Shown here one piece after another: positions 1 to 9,206 of a stretch of DNA of 64,000 nucleotides. The position numbers were made by a program, and so were the translations under genes. The stretch comes from JAQICB01 sp046482735 (GTDB taxonomy: Bacteria > Bacteroidota > Bacteroidia > Bacteroidales > UBA1715). Within the stretch, counting starts at the first letter, position 1; the number at the start of each line of letters is the position of its first letter. Location of the stretch: NCBI GenBank assembly GCA_046482735.1, contig JAWOEL010000130.1:1-64000 (forward strand), written 5' to 3'. The notes under the pieces were generated by a model. The model was not told where the DNA came from. It was given only the letters and a program-made list of their open reading frames with translations, and ran no database searches.

Positions 1-266
1 ATATATTAACTTAGCATCTAGATTTTGATTTTTTTACAATAAAATATGGTACAAAGCATACATAAATACTGCAATTAGTTAATTAAGAGACGATTATAAA
101 ACAATATTTTTTTATATTACAAACCATAATTACAAATGTACGAATCAATTGCAATATAATAATTCTCCTGAAGGTGCAATATGCTATTTAATTTGCATTG
201 TAAATCTTAGTAAACTACATATAACAGAATGGTAAAACAACTTATAATACTTAATACTTTATATTT

Positions 267-1385
267 ATGAAACAAGGAATACTTTTATTACTGACAACTG
301 TGATTTTTTGGTCATGCTCAAGCAGAAAAAAATCTGAATCCCTACAAGAAGCATATAAACCATACTTCAAAATAGGAACAGCAGTAAATTCTTCGCACAT
401 AACCGGAGGAGACTATGATGGCGGCCTTCTTATACGAAAACACTTTAACAGTATAACACCCGAAAATATATTAAAGTGGGAAAAAGTTCACCCGCAACGC
501 TCACAATATGATTTTAGCATGGGAGACAAATTTGTCGAAATGGGCGAAAAAGACAGTATGTTTATGGTTGGTCACACACTTGTATGGCACAGTCAATTGG
601 CACCATGGGTACAAAATATTTCAGACTCAGCAGAACTTAGCAGTGTTATGAAAGAACATATAGCTCACGTAATGGGAACATACAAACAACGTATACAAGC
701 ATGGGATGTGGTAAACGAAGCTCTAAATGAAGACGGAACACTTCGCGAATCTGTTTTCTACAAAGTAATAGGGCCGGAATATATCAATCAAGCATTTAAA
801 TATGCACACAGCATAGACAGCAGTTGCAAACTTTACTACAATGATTATAATCTGGTAAACAAAGAAAAACGCGAGGGTGCTATTCGCCTCATACAACATT
901 TACAAGCAGACAATGTTCCTATCCACGGTATTGGAATGCAAGGACACTGGAATCTGGAATGGCCCAGTCTTGAACAAATAGAACAAAGCATTATTGCATA
1001 TGCCGAACTAGATATTGATGTTATGATTACCGAACTAGATATTACCGTATTACCTAACCCTTGGGATTTAGAAGGAGCTGATGTAGATCAAAACTTCGAA
1101 CAAAGCGATAAAATGAATCCATATCCTAACCTTTTGCCCGACTCAGTTGATATATTATTAGCGAAACGCTATAAAGATATTTTTAATATTTTTTTAAAAC
1201 ATCAAGACAAGATTAGCAGAATTTCTTTTTGGGGAGTTCATGATGGTGACTCGTGGCTCAACAATTGGCCTATTCACGGGCGAACAAACTACCCTCTTGT
1301 TTTTAACCGAAACTATAAACCCAAACGAGCATACAAAACACTTATTAAATTAGTAGACAATTATACAGCGAAAAAAGATTTATAA
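267..1385 (+). CDS. GH10 endo-1,4-beta-xylanase, lipoprotein (copy 1)
   Basis: This 372-residue protein hydrolyses internal beta-1,4 bonds of xylan, probably at the cell surface. It begins with a short lipoprotein signal ending in a WSCSS lipobox (Cys17). The rest is a single GH10 TIM barrel. The acid/base glutamate is E151 in WDVVNEA and the nucleophile is E256 in ITELDI; the family motifs GHTLVWHSQ and GMQGHW are also visible. There is no separate carbohydrate-binding module. A second GH10 gene follows after 4 bp and a T9SS-exported protein after that, so the three are probably co-transcribed. No SusC/SusD pair is in view. The family call is firm; xylan as substrate is inferred from the family. 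Confidence 0.95.
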   Translation: MKQGILLLLTTVIFWSCSSRKKSESLQEAYKPYFKIGTAVNSSHITGGDYDGGLLIRKHFNSITPENILKWEKVHPQRSQYDFSMGDKFVEMGEKDSMFMVGHTLVWHSQLAPWVQNISDSAELSSVMKEHIAHVMGTYKQRIQAWDVVNEALNEDGTLRESVFYKVIGPEYINQAFKYAHSIDSSCKLYYNDYNLVNKEKREGAIRLIQHLQADNVPIHGIGMQGHWNLEWPSLEQIEQSIIAYAELDIDVMITELDITVLPNPWDLEGADVDQNFEQSDKMNPYPNLLPDSVDILLAKRYKDIFNIFLKHQDKISRISFWGVHDGDSWLNNWPIHGRTNYPLVFNRNYKPKRAYKTLIKLVDNYTAKKDL

Positions 1386-1389
1386 CCCT

Positions 1390-2439
1390 ATGCGACATAG
1401 TATATTTATATTAACACTGTCTCTAATTCTCTTTTCTTGCAGAGATGATGAACCTCTTTCAAAACCGGATACTCTCAAATCAGCATTTAAACATAGTTTT
1501 GATATAGGAGTAGCCATCAACAAACAACAATATACCTATGAAGAAATTAAAGCATCAGAAATTGTACTGAAACATTTTAATAGTACTACTGCCGAAAATT
1601 CTATGAAATGGCAATATATTTCTCCGGAAAAAGGTCGTTTCAATTTCGATGATGCCGATGATTTTGTAACATTTAGTGACACAAACAACCTGAAAGTAAT
1701 AGGACATACTCTTGTCTGGCACAGTCAACTCCCCTCATGGGTTCGCGAGATTACTGACAGTGCCGAACTGAGAAAAATTATGTATACTCACATAGACACA
1801 CTTGCCGGAAGATACAAAGGTAACATACACGGATGGGATGTTGTAAACGAGGCATTTAATAATGATGGATCGTACCGTGATACCGTGTTTTACAGATATT
1901 TAGGCGAATCTTTTATAGAAGAAGCATTTATTCGGGCTCATTCAATTGATAGTTCAGCTGAATTATATTATAACGACTATAACATGACCTTTGAAGGAAA
2001 ACGCAAAGCAGTAGTCGACATGATAACAAAACTAAAATCTAAAAATATACATATAGATGCTGTTGGTATGCAAGGTCACTGGAATTTACACAGCCCTACA
2101 ATTCAGGAAATTGAAACCAGCATTATTGCCTATGCACATGCCGGAGTCGACGTTATGATTAGCGAACTGGACATTTCTGTATTACCATGGGGAAAAGATC
2201 CATATACACAAGAATTACCGCCTGAGGTAGAAAACGAACTCTCCGACAGATACAAGAGTTTATTCAAATTATTTTATAAACACCGTGATAAAATTAGTAG
2301 AGTAACATTGTGGGGTGTTCATGATGGTCAATCATGGCTCAATAACCATCCTATAGAAGATCGCACAGATTACCCCCTATTATTTGACCGAAATTACGAA
2401 GCAAAAAATTGCCTGCAGGCAATTTTACATATTTTTTAA
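1390..2439 (+). CDS. GH10 endo-1,4-beta-xylanase, lipoprotein (copy 2)
   Basis: This second GH10 xylanase, 349 residues, starts 4 bp after the first. Its lipobox is LFSCRD (Cys17). The acid/base residue is E154 in WDVVNEA and the nucleophile is E259 in ISELDI. It resembles copy 1 closely along its whole length but lacks an insertion of roughly 20 residues that copy 1 carries after the nucleophile strand (the NPWDLEGADVDQ region). The pair therefore looks like an old tandem duplication with divergence. The two enzymes may differ in chain-length or branch preference, which the sequence alone cannot settle. Confidence 0.95.
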   Translation: MRHSIFILTLSLILFSCRDDEPLSKPDTLKSAFKHSFDIGVAINKQQYTYEEIKASEIVLKHFNSTTAENSMKWQYISPEKGRFNFDDADDFVTFSDTNNLKVIGHTLVWHSQLPSWVREITDSAELRKIMYTHIDTLAGRYKGNIHGWDVVNEAFNNDGSYRDTVFYRYLGESFIEEAFIRAHSIDSSAELYYNDYNMTFEGKRKAVVDMITKLKSKNIHIDAVGMQGHWNLHSPTIQEIETSIIAYAHAGVDVMISELDISVLPWGKDPYTQELPPEVENELSDRYKSLFKLFYKHRDKISRVTLWGVHDGQSWLNNHPIEDRTDYPLLFDRNYEAKNCLQAILHIF

Positions 2440-2468
2440 ATTAATTTATTCATTTAAAATGTACTATC

Positions 2469-3662
2469 ATGAAAACAAATTTTGTAACAACAGCAGTATT
2501 AATTTTTGCAACAATACTCACAACACACGCACAAGACATAGTTCTTGGTGATTTCGAAGATGGGCTCGGCGAATGGGAAACATGGGAAGCTCCTCTTTCA
2601 ACAGAAGTTAATCCGGACGATACCGGAATTAATACATCTGATTCAGTTGCTCTTTTGGATCAATCAAATGAAACATGGAGTGGAATGTCTTTATGGCTTG
2701 GTGCCGATTATATTCAATCAAATCATGTTACCGTAAAAGTTGATGTATACTCGGTGGATTCAACCAATAATATTAAACTGCAAATGGATAATCCGGTTGA
2801 TTCAGAAGAAGAAATGATTGAAATGTATAAAACAATTGATGCCGATACATGGACAAGCCTTGAATTTGACATTAGTGCAGAAACATACAAAAATTATCAA
2901 CAAATAGCACTTCAGGCCGGAGCTCAAACATTAGTATATTTTGATAACATAACACTCGTTGAAGGAGAAACTGTTTCGGGCGGAGATGAAGTAATGATAG
3001 AAGATTTTGAAACACCAAGCAGCACTTCATGGACTACTTGGGAAGATGGCACATACGGTTTTGAAGAAAACATTTATAAATCAGGAATTAACACATCCGA
3101 CTCTGTTGCATACATAGATCAAAGTACTACAGGCGAATGGAGCGGCTCATTAGTTAATTGGGACGGAAGTTCATATACAGTTCGTTCTCATCATGTAAAA
3201 CTAATTGTAGATGTATATCCTGTTGATTCATCTGCAACCGTAAAATTACATATGGACAATTCAGTTTCAGAAGCAACAAATGTTGAACAATACGTAAATG
3301 ATGTTCCTGCAAATACTTGGACAGCAGTTGAATTCAACACAAGCGACCTCGAAGCGTATGACTATCAACAAATTGGATTTCAAACAGATGGCGGCATGGT
3401 ATATTTCGACAATCTGCGTGTTGTACTTGCAGAAGGCACCCCAATTGATGCGACCGTTACACAAGACTTGGAATTACGTGTTACCAATGAAACAATAACG
3501 TTACTAAATGTTGAAACAATTGAAACAGTTTCAATTGTTTCAATTTCCGGTACAGTTTGTATGCAGGAAAACACTGCAACAATTAACATTAGTTCATTAA
3601 AAAAAGGCATGTATATTATTGTTCTTAATAATGGTGAAGCAACAGCTCAGTTTATAAAATAA
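2469..3662 (+). CDS. T9SS-exported protein with two tandem CBM-like beta-sandwich domains
   Basis: The 397-residue protein has a cleavable signal peptide (residues 1-21, ending THAQ) and two homologous domains of about 140 residues each (about 24-165 and 175-320). Each starts with a [GE]DFE motif, has a W-rich strand (WETWE / WTTWE), a shared GINTSDSVA.[LI]DQS motif, and ends in VYFDN[IL], as in carbohydrate-binding beta-sandwich modules. The last ~75 residues end in SLKKGMYIIVL...AQFIK, a type A T9SS sorting domain, so it is exported by the type IX system and probably surface-attached. No catalytic domain is present. Lying directly behind two xylanases, it may bind xylan at the surface; this is inference. 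A 33-bp palindrome lies in the sequence that starts the sorting domain. Confidence 0.8.
   Translation: MKTNFVTTAVLIFATILTTHAQDIVLGDFEDGLGEWETWEAPLSTEVNPDDTGINTSDSVALLDQSNETWSGMSLWLGADYIQSNHVTVKVDVYSVDSTNNIKLQMDNPVDSEEEMIEMYKTIDADTWTSLEFDISAETYKNYQQIALQAGAQTLVYFDNITLVEGETVSGGDEVMIEDFETPSSTSWTTWEDGTYGFEENIYKSGINTSDSVAYIDQSTTGEWSGSLVNWDGSSYTVRSHHVKLIVDVYPVDSSATVKLHMDNSVSEATNVEQYVNDVPANTWTAVEFNTSDLEAYDYQQIGFQTDGGMVYFDNLRVVLAEGTPIDATVTQDLELRVTNETITLLNVETIETVSIVSISGTVCMQENTATINISSLKKGMYIIVLNNGEATAQFIK
3511..3543. repeat. 33-bp perfect palindrome inside a coding region
   Basis: The left arm TTGAAACAATTGAAAC (3511-3526) and its exact reverse complement (3528-3543) flank one central A. The palindrome is in frame and encodes ETIETVSIVS within the linker/first strand of the T9SS sorting domain. 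Because it is a palindrome in codon register, the minus strand can encode the same peptide. It could form a very stable hairpin in the mRNA. Confidence 0.9.
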
Positions 3663-3688
3663 AGCTATTTCAATTTTTCATTGTATAC

Positions 3689-3727
3689 ACAAAACGGGCG
3701 GTTATCTATAATAACTGCCCGTTTTGT
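3689..3727. terminator. Bidirectional intrinsic terminator between convergent genes
   Basis: A 17-bp stem (ACAAAACGGGC, one G-T wobble, GTTAT) with a 5-nt CTATA loop ends in GTTTTGT. The A/T-rich ends provide a U-run in both directions. It separates the xylanase cluster (+) from the end of the acyltransferase gene (-). Confidence 0.85.
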
Positions 3728-3730
3728 ATA

Positions 3731-4429
3731 TCACCCTCTCTCTTTCCACTCATCCAGCGTTTCGGCAGGCTTCACATATTTTAAATGTTTTGCAGGACTC
3801 CCAACTACAACCTGATACGGCTCCACATCCTTTAAACATAAAGCACCGGCACCAACAACGGAATAATTGCCCATTGTTACTTTCTCCATAACCGTCGCGT
3901 TAAGAGCGACATCGCACCCGTCACCGATTGTTAAGACGCTCGAACAAATAGCTCCAACCGAAAAATGACAAAATCCTCCGATTGAATTATTATGACCGAT
4001 TGCACAATTTGCCATAATAAAAGTACATTTCCCAATTTTCGTTTCCGGACCAATATATGTATTCGCCATAACCATTACCCCCGGCTCAAGTGTTGTTCCT
4101 TCACCAATAAATGTAAGGGGATGTATCAATGTTATCAGTTTTTCATCAGGAATAGTAAGCGATTCAAATATCTGAAGACGAAGCGGTGCATGAGAAATAC
4201 TGTGAATAGCATAAATGAAATAAAAATCACCTGCGAGATACGTATCAATATCCTTCAATCCACCCAAAACAGGATAACCGTTGATTGTTCCACCTTTTTC
4301 CTCAAAATCATTCAAAAAACCATACACTTCGTATTCATCAATATCATAATTCATACGCATATCCTGAATACATGCAGCAGCAACGCCTCCATTACCTTGT
4401 CCGCCAATTATTATTACTTGTTTTGCCAT
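3731..4429 (-). CDS. NeuD/PglD-type sugar O- or N-acyltransferase (left-handed beta-helix)
   Basis: This 232-residue enzyme has the two-part PglD/NeuD fold: an N-terminal nucleotide-binding region with a glycine-rich loop (IIGGQGNGGVAAA, residues 6-18) and a C-terminal left-handed beta-helix of hexapeptide repeats (about 110-215) with the family ending GSPAKHLKYV. Such enzymes use acetyl-CoA (or another acyl-CoA) to acylate nucleotide-sugars or sialic-acid-like sugars. It is the last gene of a minus-strand surface-glycan operon, which fits a sugar-decorating job. The acyl donor is unknown and might be the product of the CoA enzymes in the same operon. Confidence 0.8.
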   Translation of the reverse strand: MAKQVIIIGGQGNGGVAAACIQDMRMNYDIDEYEVYGFLNDFEEKGGTINGYPVLGGLKDIDTYLAGDFYFIYAIHSISHAPLRLQIFESLTIPDEKLITLIHPLTFIGEGTTLEPGVMVMANTYIGPETKIGKCTFIMANCAIGHNNSIGGFCHFSVGAICSSVLTIGDGCDVALNATVMEKVTMGNYSVVGAGALCLKDVEPYQVVVGSPAKHLKYVKPAETLDEWKERG

Positions 4430-4431
4430 AA

Positions 4432-5499
4432 TTATTTTTTTAAATAAGAATGTAATTTAATTAAAATATCTTGTTTTCTGATTCTGAGCAAACGATTACA
4501 CAAAACATATAAACGGGAAGATGATAAATCATTTGCTTTTTTTAATGCATTCATGGTTTTGTTTACAATTGCAGACGAATTTTCATAGAATTTTTGTCTG
4601 TATAATTTTGGGCTTTTAAAAATATCTGATAATTCCTGATATCTTTTGGAAACCATCTCTTTTTCATGCTCAGTCATCAATCTAACACCAAAATTATCAT
4701 TATAAATATAAGTATAATCAACAGTATACGAATAATCCTTATTAATCTCAACTTCTAAAATAAATGTTTCTCTGTTTCGAATATCATTATCTGCATATGT
4801 ATGAAATTGTGATGCGGTATGAAAAATAAAATTTCCGAGACTATGAAAAATGTATTTCCCTTTATATATTTCATATCCTTGTAAATTATGCGGATGAGCA
4901 CCGACTATAAGATCAGCACCTGCATTAATTAATCTATGAGCACGTTTTCTTTCATAAGGAGCAGGATAATCAATGTGCACATAATTCCAATGAGGCATCA
5001 AGATTACAAAATAATTATCTTTTTTTAATTGCTTAATTTGTTTACGTAATATTCGTATACTATCAGATGCGGTACCATAGGATTCTTTTTTAGCATTATA
5101 CCAACGTGTCAATCCTAAAAAAGCTAATTTATATCCATCTTTGTTTATTACAAGGGGGGTATTTGCTTCTTTAATATTCTTACCGGCACCAAAGAAAAAT
5201 TTACGAATTTCAGAAAGAAAATCCATCGTATCTTTAAGTCCGACTTCAGAATAATCCATTATATGATTATTTGAAAGAGAAAACACATCGAATAAATCAA
5301 GGATATAATTCATTTTGGGTTCTGCTTTCATATAGCATGTTTCATATTGAGAAGTAGAATCATTATTTGTAAACGGACATTCCAAGTTAGCCACATTAAG
5401 ATCGGCTTTTTTAAAAACATCTCTCACATTTTCTTCTACAAAAAAATTATTAGTATCAACGCCAACTAAACTAATATCGCCAACAAAATTTATTTTCAT
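4432..5499 (-). CDS. CapA-family metallophosphoesterase-like protein
   Basis: This CapA/PgsA-like protein is about 355 residues. Motifs seen are NFVGDISLVG at the start, NLECPFT, SLSNNHIMDY, VILMPHWN and the metal-site block GAHPHNLQGYE followed by HSLGNF. The ATG at 5499 puts the first beta strand right at the N-terminus; a longer frame to 5529 would add only a non-conserved MLCCFEKYEN. CapA proteins are linked to capsule and poly-gamma-glutamate production and many relatives have unknown substrates. No signal peptide is visible, so this one looks cytosolic. It overlaps neither neighbour (2 bp and 74 bp gaps). Confidence 0.8.
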   Translation of the reverse strand: MKINFVGDISLVGVDTNNFFVEENVRDVFKKADLNVANLECPFTNNDSTSQYETCYMKAEPKMNYILDLFDVFSLSNNHIMDYSEVGLKDTMDFLSEIRKFFFGAGKNIKEANTPLVINKDGYKLAFLGLTRWYNAKKESYGTASDSIRILRKQIKQLKKDNYFVILMPHWNYVHIDYPAPYERKRAHRLINAGADLIVGAHPHNLQGYEIYKGKYIFHSLGNFIFHTASQFHTYADNDIRNRETFILEVEINKDYSYTVDYTYIYNDNFGVRLMTEHEKEMVSKRYQELSDIFKSPKLYRQKFYENSSAIVNKTMNALKKANDLSSSRLYVLCNRLLRIRKQDILIKLHSYLKK

Positions 5500-5573
5500 A
5501 TTTTCATATTTTTCGAAACAACATAACAAAAACTTACCATATAGCTATTTACAATTCTCATTAAAAATTCATG

Positions 5574-6581
5574 TTATGTATCTGAAATGTTTTCTCTTAC
5601 CATTAATAATCCTCCAAAAAATATATTAAATAATAAAAAGGTAAAAGTTATAAGAGAAACTATTAAACTAACCTCAACAGGAATTCCAAAATAACCATAG
5701 AATAAAATATATGCTGATTCTCTTACACCTACTCCTCCAAAAGAAATAGGTATCAATGAAATAATATTCACTAAAGGAACAACAAATAAATTTGCAAGAA
5801 AAGGTATATCAAACCCTAAAGCATAAAACACTATATTTATAAATAGAGCTTTAACTATAAGAATAACTATAGAAAAGAAAAAAACAATACTTATATATTT
5901 TAAACTTAGTACCGGTTTTATAATATCTTCAACAATCTTTTCATCATGAGATAATACGTGGTTTTTACTTGAAATTTTATTTATTAATGAAATGATTTTA
6001 GCATTTAAAAATAACATAAATTGTTGCATCACCCCCTCAAATTTACCTTTGAGGAAAGCATTTTTAAAACCAATTAAAAAAAGTAATATACAAAATGCTC
6101 CTATTAAAATATAAGCATAATTTATAATTTCAGCTATTGTTTCGTTTTTGGTTATTTCAAGAAACGGATAACACACTATTATTAAAATAAGCGAAGAAGC
6201 CGTACCAACTATTTTTTCCAAAAAAATAGTGCTAATATTAGATTTATAAATAGCATATTCTTTTCTTACCTTTAATACTCTGTAAACATCGATTCCGACA
6301 CCTCCCGGCACAAAAAATCCAACAAAAAGACCTTTATATAATATTGAATGAAGTTTTCGAAAATTAGTTTTTACTTGTTCTATTAAATCCAACAAAAGAT
6401 GCCATCTAACAGTAAATAACAAGTACTGTATTGGAACTGACAACAAAACAAGACTTAATAATAATAAATCAGCATCGGTAATTATCTTTGTTAACCGTTC
6501 AAAATCAATAATCGAGAAAATATAGTATAATAATACTACAGGAACAACAAACTTAATTACCGATAAAACCTTCTTTTTCAT
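5574..6581 (-). CDS. UPF0104 / lysylphosphatidylglycerol synthase TM-region (flippase-like) membrane protein
   Basis: This 335-residue integral membrane protein has about eight hydrophobic segments. It carries the family signatures PGGVGIDVYRVLKV (about residue 93) and GGVGVRESA (about 282), found in the N-terminal flippase domain of MprF and in AglD-like proteins. These proteins are thought to move lipid-linked substrates across the membrane or assist glycolipid assembly. It sits 4 bp upstream of the end of the CoA-ligase gene in a glycan operon, so a role in handling a lipid-linked surface glycan is reasonable but inferred. Confidence 0.8.
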   Translation of the reverse strand: MKKKVLSVIKFVVPVVLLYYIFSIIDFERLTKIITDADLLLLSLVLLSVPIQYLLFTVRWHLLLDLIEQVKTNFRKLHSILYKGLFVGFFVPGGVGIDVYRVLKVRKEYAIYKSNISTIFLEKIVGTASSLILIIVCYPFLEITKNETIAEIINYAYILIGAFCILLFLIGFKNAFLKGKFEGVMQQFMLFLNAKIISLINKISSKNHVLSHDEKIVEDIIKPVLSLKYISIVFFFSIVILIVKALFINIVFYALGFDIPFLANLFVVPLVNIISLIPISFGGVGVRESAYILFYGYFGIPVEVSLIVSLITFTFLLFNIFFGGLLMVRENISDT

Positions 6582-6585
6582 TATG

Positions 6586-7842
6586 CTATTTTTCTACTTC
6601 AATATTTTTAAATTTTCCTGTTTTCGAATTAATTGACAATTCTTCAAAAAATTCAACAGTAAGAGGAATATCCGGAAAATTATTATTCCAAATATCCAAG
6701 ACTTTTTCCTTTACGTGCTGCTCTCTTTCATGTTTTTTACATACACATTGAAAATGAACACTCTTATCTTTCTTTTGCAACAAGCGATATTGCTGACATT
6801 CATGTAAAGACCGAAAAACACTCCACACTTGCAAGCGAAACAATTGGGTTCCGTCCCGTAAAGTTATAACATCCTCTATTCTCCCGATAATTTTTCCCAT
6901 TTTACGATAATCTTCGTGTATACGCACATGATCGGCAATTTTATATCGGATAAAAGGCATTGTCTTATTTACAAGATTCGTTATAACTAATTCACCATAC
7001 ACTTCTCCGTTTATGGTTACCGGATTTATATATTCCAGAATTATTGAATTAGGAGCATAATCAAAATTTTCATCATCAGGTTTTGTCCATGCCAAGGAGG
7101 GATGTTCCATACATCCGTACACATTAATAATTTTTGCCTGCAAATAAGTTTTAATATCCTCTTTCACATCATCCATAAGTGTTTCGCCAAACAACACAAC
7201 ATATGAAACCCGAAGCTTTTCATTATTTTTCTTTAATTCATCTATAATAACTTTTAAACAGGTTGGTGTTGCCGATAATATTGAAATTTTTTTCTTTCGA
7301 AAATCAGCAACAATTTCATGTATTGGGGTAAACACATTATATGCCTTCCGGCGAAACATACCAACATATTTCTGCAAATAATACAAAAATGATTTTTGTT
7401 CTATTTCTTCTTTTTGTTTATATACCCCAATTAAACAAAAAAATGAAAAAGGATTATATTTATGTAAACTAAAAAAGGTTCTAAAATATGAGGTAAAATA
7501 TTCCTTTTTTGTAAGATAAGTATCAAAAGGTTTACCGGTAGAACCACTCGTTGAACGAACGATTAGGTTATCTGTTTTTTTCCGGGTCAGAATTTCAGAA
7601 GCGGAATATTGTTTCATATCATCTTTTGATACAATTGGTAATTTTTGCAAATCATCAATTGATTGAATATGTAATTCTTCTTTACTAAGATGTTTGTACT
7701 GCTCTTTATAAAAATCCGAATATGTACAGGCATGAGAAATTAATGAATTAACTTTTCTCACCTGCATTTTTTGTATTCTGGAAACCGGAAGTATTTTTAT
7801 AAGATAATACTCACAGAAATATCTACATAAATATAAAAACAT
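6586..7842 (-). CDS. PaaK/CapK-like adenylate-forming enzyme (putative acyl-CoA ligase)
   Basis: The 418-residue protein belongs to the phenylacetate-CoA ligase/CapK branch of ANL enzymes. The ATP-binding P-loop-like motif TSGSTGKP is at about residues 96-103, followed by a VYGCMEHPSLA segment and a C-terminal RIED hinge motif (GRIEDVITLRDG). Family members join a carboxylic acid to CoA or AMP; CapK members lie in capsule clusters. Here it lies with two CitE-like lyases and a MaoC hydratase, so it may activate a small acid used to decorate a sugar. The actual substrate cannot be read from the sequence. Confidence 0.8.
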   Translation of the reverse strand: MFLYLCRYFCEYYLIKILPVSRIQKMQVRKVNSLISHACTYSDFYKEQYKHLSKEELHIQSIDDLQKLPIVSKDDMKQYSASEILTRKKTDNLIVRSTSGSTGKPFDTYLTKKEYFTSYFRTFFSLHKYNPFSFFCLIGVYKQKEEIEQKSFLYYLQKYVGMFRRKAYNVFTPIHEIVADFRKKKISILSATPTCLKVIIDELKKNNEKLRVSYVVLFGETLMDDVKEDIKTYLQAKIINVYGCMEHPSLAWTKPDDENFDYAPNSIILEYINPVTINGEVYGELVITNLVNKTMPFIRYKIADHVRIHEDYRKMGKIIGRIEDVITLRDGTQLFRLQVWSVFRSLHECQQYRLLQKKDKSVHFQCVCKKHEREQHVKEKVLDIWNNNFPDIPLTVEFFEELSINSKTGKFKNIEVEK

Positions 7843-7843
7843 A

Positions 7844-8737
7844 TTATTTTTTGTGTATCATATTATTTTTTGCCAATATTTTTTTAGCCGCTATAACCAT
7901 AGGTGGTCCTATGAATTTACCGTTTTTCATTGCCACGCCTTTTCCACTTTGCTGAGATTCTTCGAACAATTGCAGCATTTCTTGTGCATCTTTCACCTGC
8001 TCTTCGCTCGGAGAATAATATTTGTGTACTAATGGTATTTCTTTTGGGTTAAGTACAAGCATACCCTCAAAACCGAGATTTTGTGCCAATTGAATATTTT
8101 TCTCCAAATCGTCTAAATCATGCACATTTATATGAACCGTGTCTATAGGAGCAACATTATGAGCACGGGCAGCCATAGCAATCATTGCCCGGGCAGTAAA
8201 CAAACTGGTTCCCTCCGTATCATGAATACCGCCCAAATCACTTATAAAATCTTCACAACCATACGCAATAGCAATTACCCGTTTTGATGCGGCACAAATA
8301 TCCTGTGCATTAAGCACTGCTGCTGCAGTTTCAATTATCGGAATAATTTTAAAAGTGCCTATTTCATATCCGCGTTCATATTCAATTGTCTCCAATAATT
8401 TATCGATAAAATAAATATCCTCACCTTTTTTGGCTTTCGGATACATAAAACCGTCAACGCCGGGAATAGCAAGTTGGGTAATATCTTTTAACAAATGTCC
8501 GCTTTCACGATCATTTATACGCGGAAAAATGTGATGATTGGCACATTCATTCTGTTGTACCCGTTTTACAATATTATCTCGTGCAATTTGCTTATATTCA
8601 TCTGTTTGCACCGAGTCCTCTAAATCGAGCAATAAGACATCGGCTTCGGAGCGGGCTGCACTGGCGAGCAAACGCTCATTATGTGCCGGCACAAACATTA
8701 AACTTCGCAATAAAAATGGTGGGCTGTATTGTTTCAT
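7844..8737 (-). CDS. CitE-like HpcH/HpaI-family CoA lyase/aldolase (copy 1)
   Basis: This 297-residue CitE-like TIM barrel keeps the family signatures: RSLMFVPAHNERLL at the start, DVLLLDLEDSV (metal/substrate loop), FPRINDR with the CoA-ester-binding Arg, IIPIIETAAAV and GCEDFISDLGG. Relatives (malyl-CoA, citramalyl-CoA and citryl lyases) reversibly cleave beta-hydroxyacyl-CoA into acetyl-CoA and an oxo-acid. It is followed after 10 bp by a MaoC hydratase and then a second CitE-like gene. All the key residues I can recognise are present, so it is likely the active member of the pair. Confidence 0.85.
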   Translation of the reverse strand: MKQYSPPFLLRSLMFVPAHNERLLASAARSEADVLLLDLEDSVQTDEYKQIARDNIVKRVQQNECANHHIFPRINDRESGHLLKDITQLAIPGVDGFMYPKAKKGEDIYFIDKLLETIEYERGYEIGTFKIIPIIETAAAVLNAQDICAASKRVIAIAYGCEDFISDLGGIHDTEGTSLFTARAMIAMAARAHNVAPIDTVHINVHDLDDLEKNIQLAQNLGFEGMLVLNPKEIPLVHKYYSPSEEQVKDAQEMLQLFEESQQSGKGVAMKNGKFIGPPMVIAAKKILAKNNMIHKK

Positions 8738-8747
8738 AGTATAGTTA

Positions 8748-9206
8748 TTATGTGTGTTTTTTTATTAATACATGTCGTCGAAACGATAATACATCTTTTC
8801 CATGCTGATTGTATGCAATTGTTTCAACATACACCACCCCTCTATCGGGTTTCGATTTGGATTCTTTAGTTGAAATAACCCGTGTTTTTGCATATATCGT
8901 ATCGTTTACAAACACCGGATTCAGATGTTTAACCTCTTCATACCCTAAATTAGCAATAGCCTTTCCACTAATATCAGGAACCGTCATGCCCACAACAATA
9001 CTAAACACCAGTGTGCCGACTACGAGCACTCGTCCGTGCTGATTTTTCGAGGCATAATCAGTATTTGTATGCACCGGATGATGATTCATCGTCAGAAGAC
9101 TAAACAAATTATTATCACTTTCAAAAATTGTTTTCGAAAGACTGTGTTCGATAATTTCACCCTCGGTAAAATCTTCAAAATAACTTCCTAATTTACTTGC
9201 TTCCAT
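8748..9206 (-). CDS. MaoC-family (R)-specific enoyl-CoA hydratase/dehydratase
   Basis: A single hot-dog domain of 152 residues opens with YFEDFTEGE and has the hydratase motif NHHPVHTNTDYA followed by VVGTLVFS, typical of MaoC-like hydratases such as mesaconyl- or itaconyl-CoA hydratase. It adds or removes water across an enoyl-CoA double bond. Its 5' end overlaps the end of the upstream CitE-like gene by 14 bp, so the two are translationally coupled. A CitE-MaoC pair is the hydratase-lyase arrangement known from itaconate (Ich-Ccl) and methylmalyl-CoA metabolism; the surface-glycan context here is different. Confidence 0.85.
   Translation of the reverse strand: MEASKLGSYFEDFTEGEIIEHSLSKTIFESDNNLFSLLTMNHHPVHTNTDYASKNQHGRVLVVGTLVFSIVVGMTVPDISGKAIANLGYEEVKHLNPVFVNDTIYAKTRVISTKESKSKPDRGVVYVETIAYNQHGKDVLSFRRHVLIKKHT

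Noticed and set aside
1..266. Promoter or RNA element upstream of the first xylanase
   Set aside because: A TTTG occurs at 192-195 but no matching -7 element follows at the right distance. No hairpin or known riboswitch was recognised.
3380..3610. Minus-strand ORF inside the T9SS cargo gene
   Set aside because: It is antisense to a well-supported gene; its partly matching peptide is explained by the 33-bp palindrome.
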